This document shows, piece after piece, positions 13,644-15,002 of a stretch of 15,002 nucleotides of DNA; positions within the stretch are counted from its first letter, which is position 1; every line of letters begins with the position of its first letter. The notes beneath the pieces were generated by a model. It did no database searches, had not been told where the DNA came from, and saw nothing but the letters and a program-made list of their open reading frames with translations. The translations under genes were made by a program, and so were the position numbers. This DNA comes from an uncultured Prevotella sp. (GTDB lineage: Bacteria; Bacteroidota; Bacteroidia; Bacteroidales; Bacteroidaceae). The DNA lies in assembly GCA_900548745.1 (NCBI GenBank), contig URLQ01000067.1:1-15002 (forward strand). The letters are read 5' to 3'.

Positions 13644-13871
13644 ATGGTACACACCACTTTTAATTCAGAATATCACTTCGGTAAAAGAAGTTCAAGACAG
13701 GTTGAATTGTCAAGCAATCTCTATCAGGTTGTCATCAATGGAGAGGATGGCGAGTATATCGAATATGAAATCGAGGCGGACAGCCATTCTGAGGCAAGCG
13801 CCAAGGCGGAAGCACTCGCAGCTGACAGCTTTATAGACATCAGCTATATCGAAGTCTATCTCATTCACTAA
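13644..13871 (+). CDS. Small acidic protein, candidate anti-defence protein
   Basis: The protein has 75 residues, with 14 Asp/Glu against 4 Lys/Arg. I do not recognise the family. The acidic centre (NGEDGEYIEYEIEADSHSEASAKAEALAAD, described here by its residues 32-61) is followed by a short hydrophobic end (ISYIEVYLIH). The pattern suggests a small alpha/beta domain: strand, acidic turn, strand, helix, strand. Two things link it to ArdA: the strong negative charge, and a leader with the same box, nested hairpin and start region as ardA. A DNA-mimic inhibitor is one explanation. It shares an operon with the next gene, 32 bp downstream. Coding is supported by homology with the decayed copy, which keeps the gene order. 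Its function is unproven. Confidence 0.75.
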   Translation: MVHTTFNSEYHFGKRSSRQVELSSNLYQVVINGEDGEYIEYEIEADSHSEASAKAEALAADSFIDISYIEVYLIH

Positions 13872-13903
13872 TCAGATTGTTTCACTCTTAAAATAAGAAA
13901 GTT

Positions 13904-14233
13904 ATGAATACTTCAAATGTCATTTTAGCAGCTAAAGCCAATTCCGGCAAGTCCACAAACAATGTATGGGTAGTTTACACAAGCGATAACAGCTCAGACA
14001 AGATGTATTGCACAAGTGCATACAAGGCGATGCGCCTCGCCTTCCTCCTCAAAAAGAGGTTGGGATTGAACATATCTGATAATTGCCTCGCACGCCTCTC
14101 GCAAGAGATTGCAAAAGCCAAGGGAGCCACAGCTCCCACGGCACAGGAGGTGCAGAAGCCGGAGCCAGCTCCCGTAGAGGAAAAGCCTAAGAAGAAAAGA
14201 GGGCGCAAGCCAAAGGCTGAAAAGGCTGCTTAG
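13904..14233 (+). CDS. Small protein with basic AT-hook-like C-terminus
   Basis: The protein has 109 residues. The N-terminal part (residues 1-70) looks like a small folded domain with strand VWVVYTS and helix AYKAMRLAFLLKKRLGL, then a short helix with LARLSQEIAKAK. Residues about 76-95 are Pro/Ala/Glu-rich. The tail KKKRGRKPKAEKAA contains the AT-hook-like core RGRKPK, which binds the minor groove of AT-rich DNA in other proteins. I do not recognise the family. It is the second gene behind the ardA-like leader and ends before a strong terminator. An acidic protein followed by a DNA-binding one suggests a two-part regulator or anti-defence unit, but this is inference. Confidence 0.78.
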   Translation: MNTSNVILAAKANSGKSTNNVWVVYTSDNSSDKMYCTSAYKAMRLAFLLKKRLGLNISDNCLARLSQEIAKAKGATAPTAQEVQKPEPAPVEEKPKKKRGRKPKAEKAA

Positions 14234-14249
14234 GCAGTCTTCCACTTCC

Positions 14250-14278
14250 GCCCGGCTCGAAGGAGTCGGGCTTTCTTC
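14250..14278 (+). terminator. Intrinsic terminator after the two-gene module
   Basis: GCCCGGCTC (14250-14258) pairs with GAGTCGGGC (14263-14271), with one G-T wobble, around a GAAG loop. TTTCTTC follows. It closes the module at 13644-14233. The sequence from here to 14380 shows no gene. Confidence 0.82.
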
Positions 14279-14379
14279 TGTCGCTGCTGCAAGATCGTAA
14301 CAAGTCCGCACTTGCCTACACTCCATACTAAAGCCCTTTGTCCTTCGAGCCGTGCAGAGCAACGCTGCGGTTGGGTCTT

Positions 14380-14423
14380 TTCTTATACAGGCAAAGCCTG
14401 TTATCTTTGAAAACAAAAAGGTC
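14380..14423 (+). promoter_or_regulatory. Promoter with palindromic operator-like site
   Basis: TATCTTTG at 14402-14409 matches TAnnTTTG; a TTTTC about 20 bp upstream may serve as -33. ACAGGC-AAA-GCCTGT (14387-14401) is a perfect palindrome ending on the base before the -7 box, where a repressor would block the polymerase. The predicted transcript begins only about 8 bases before the ATG at 14424. Confidence 0.6.
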
Positions 14424-15002
14424 ATGCTGAAAATCAATTATAATCCTTCTCTCTACGTCTTCACTTGCAACATCCCATCGGAGATTGAAATATCTTCTGA
14501 TGCTGCTTCGGTATATGTCACTATCGCATGTGGTCCTGACACTATCTTTGAAACTACGCTTTACCCTTACAACAACATCGCCATGCTCTATGATGCTCGC
14601 TCCATCATCGAGGGGCACATGCTGGATAAGCAGCGTGTCTTCGCCAACTTTGTCATCACGGCAGACACAAAGACTGAAGAGACGACCACACCGGAGCGCC
14701 ATTTCATTTACTCTCGTCTGAGCCTCGCCACAAATGCCATGGGCTTCGTACAGCTGTTCTTCCTCACCACACGCTCGATGTTTACCATTCCACGCAAATC
14801 GTTTCAAACTCTTTCGGCGTTTTACTTGCCTGATGTCACGCTGCAGGGCTACACCGAGTGCCTGGCTCTCTTCGATGACGAGTCTACACCTCGCATGGTT
14901 CGCATCGAGGATGCTAAAGTGGACACCAAGAACACCACCTTGATACGTGACATTATAAGTCCTATTGCTATAGAAACCCGCATCGGCAGCAAGTGCCGAC
15001 TG
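14424..15002 (+). CDS. Beta-rich phage protein, probably structural (3' end outside window)
   Basis: The frame runs from ATG 14424 to the right edge without a stop, giving 193 residues so far. It begins MLKINYNPSLYVFTCNIPSE and continues as alternating strand-like segments (ASVYVTIACG, TIFETTLYPYNNIAMLYD, RVFANFVITADT, FIYSRLSLATNAMGFVQLFFLTT). This is typical of beta-sandwich tail, baseplate or minor structural proteins. I recall similar openings in Bacteroidales prophages but no exact function. It does not look like a portal protein, which one would expect after terL. Its GC content and codon use are like the capsid genes, so the morphogenesis programme seems to resume here after the two accessory cassettes. 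Confidence 0.72.
   Translation, partial: MLKINYNPSLYVFTCNIPSEIEISSDAASVYVTIACGPDTIFETTLYPYNNIAMLYDARSIIEGHMLDKQRVFANFVITADTKTEETTTPERHFIYSRLSLATNAMGFVQLFFLTTRSMFTIPRKSFQTLSAFYLPDVTLQGYTECLALFDDESTPRMVRIEDAKVDTKNTTLIRDIISPIAIETRIGSKCRL

Larger units (their letters stand above)
13603..14262 (+). repeat. Intact arm of the second inverted duplication
   Basis: This is the plus-strand partner of 12744-13367. It runs from the 3' arm of the final leader hairpin through both small genes to the start of their terminator. The two arms are separated by about 235 bp that carry the 19-bp box and the nested hairpin. Confidence 0.7.

Noticed and set aside
1..15002. tRNA, rRNA, CRISPR array or insertion sequence
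   Set aside because: No cloverleaf, rRNA-like segment, regularly spaced direct repeats of CRISPR length, or transposase gene with terminal repeats was found on either strand.

Overview
The window looks like part of a temperate tailed phage (or prophage) of a Bacteroidales host, probably a gut Bacteroides, Prevotella or Segatella. Four reasons: repeated TATCTTTG boxes (the Bacteroidetes -7 consensus TAnnTTTG) just upstream of genes; AT-rich rather than Shine-Dalgarno-rich start regions; an uninterrupted plus-strand phage morphogenesis run; and several proteins of the type I remember from Bacteroidales prophages. I ran no database search, so family names rest on motifs and memory.

Layout: (1) 1-1203, C-terminal part of a primase/helicase-type ATPase. 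(2) 1204-2866, an accessory module with an intact ardA antirestriction gene on the plus strand and a decayed, full-length inverted ardA copy on the minus strand, separated by a structured control region. (3) 2993-3932, two small conserved phage genes with their own promoter and a terminator that overlaps the last stop codon. (4) 4199-11450, the morphogenesis operon behind its own promoter: ClpP-like prohead protease with a C-terminal scaffold-like segment, major capsid protein, probable tail tube or other structural protein, a ComF-like phosphoribosyltransferase, an unknown helical protein, a PLD-like protein, a small HTH-like protein, small terminase and large terminase. No portal is visible. 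(5) 11489-12743, an AT-rich two-gene cassette with its own promoter: an endonuclease/exonuclease/phosphatase (EEP) family enzyme and an unrecognised partner. (6) 12744-14271, a second accessory module built like the first: a structured leader, two small intact plus-strand genes (one acidic, one with an AT-hook-like tail), and decayed inverted copies of both on the minus strand. (7) 14424-15002, a promoter with an abutting palindrome, then a gene that runs off the right edge.

The main discovery is that the two accessory modules, 11 kb apart and carrying different genes, share one architecture. Each has a central region of about 220-235 bp with the same 19-bp box (one mismatch-free copy in each) and a nested hairpin whose paired arms vary in a compensatory way. 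A final hairpin lies just before the plus-strand gene. In both modules the homology of the inverted copy begins at the 3' arm of that final hairpin. Because one module carries ardA, the two small genes of the other are candidates for uncharacterised anti-defence proteins under the same control. The EEP pair is a second candidate cassette.

How the genes fit together: ArdA would protect incoming phage DNA from type I restriction; the primase/helicase would serve replication; protease, capsid, tail and terminase genes build and fill particles; the AT-rich cassette and the leader-controlled modules look like independently expressed accessory genes placed between the core blocks.
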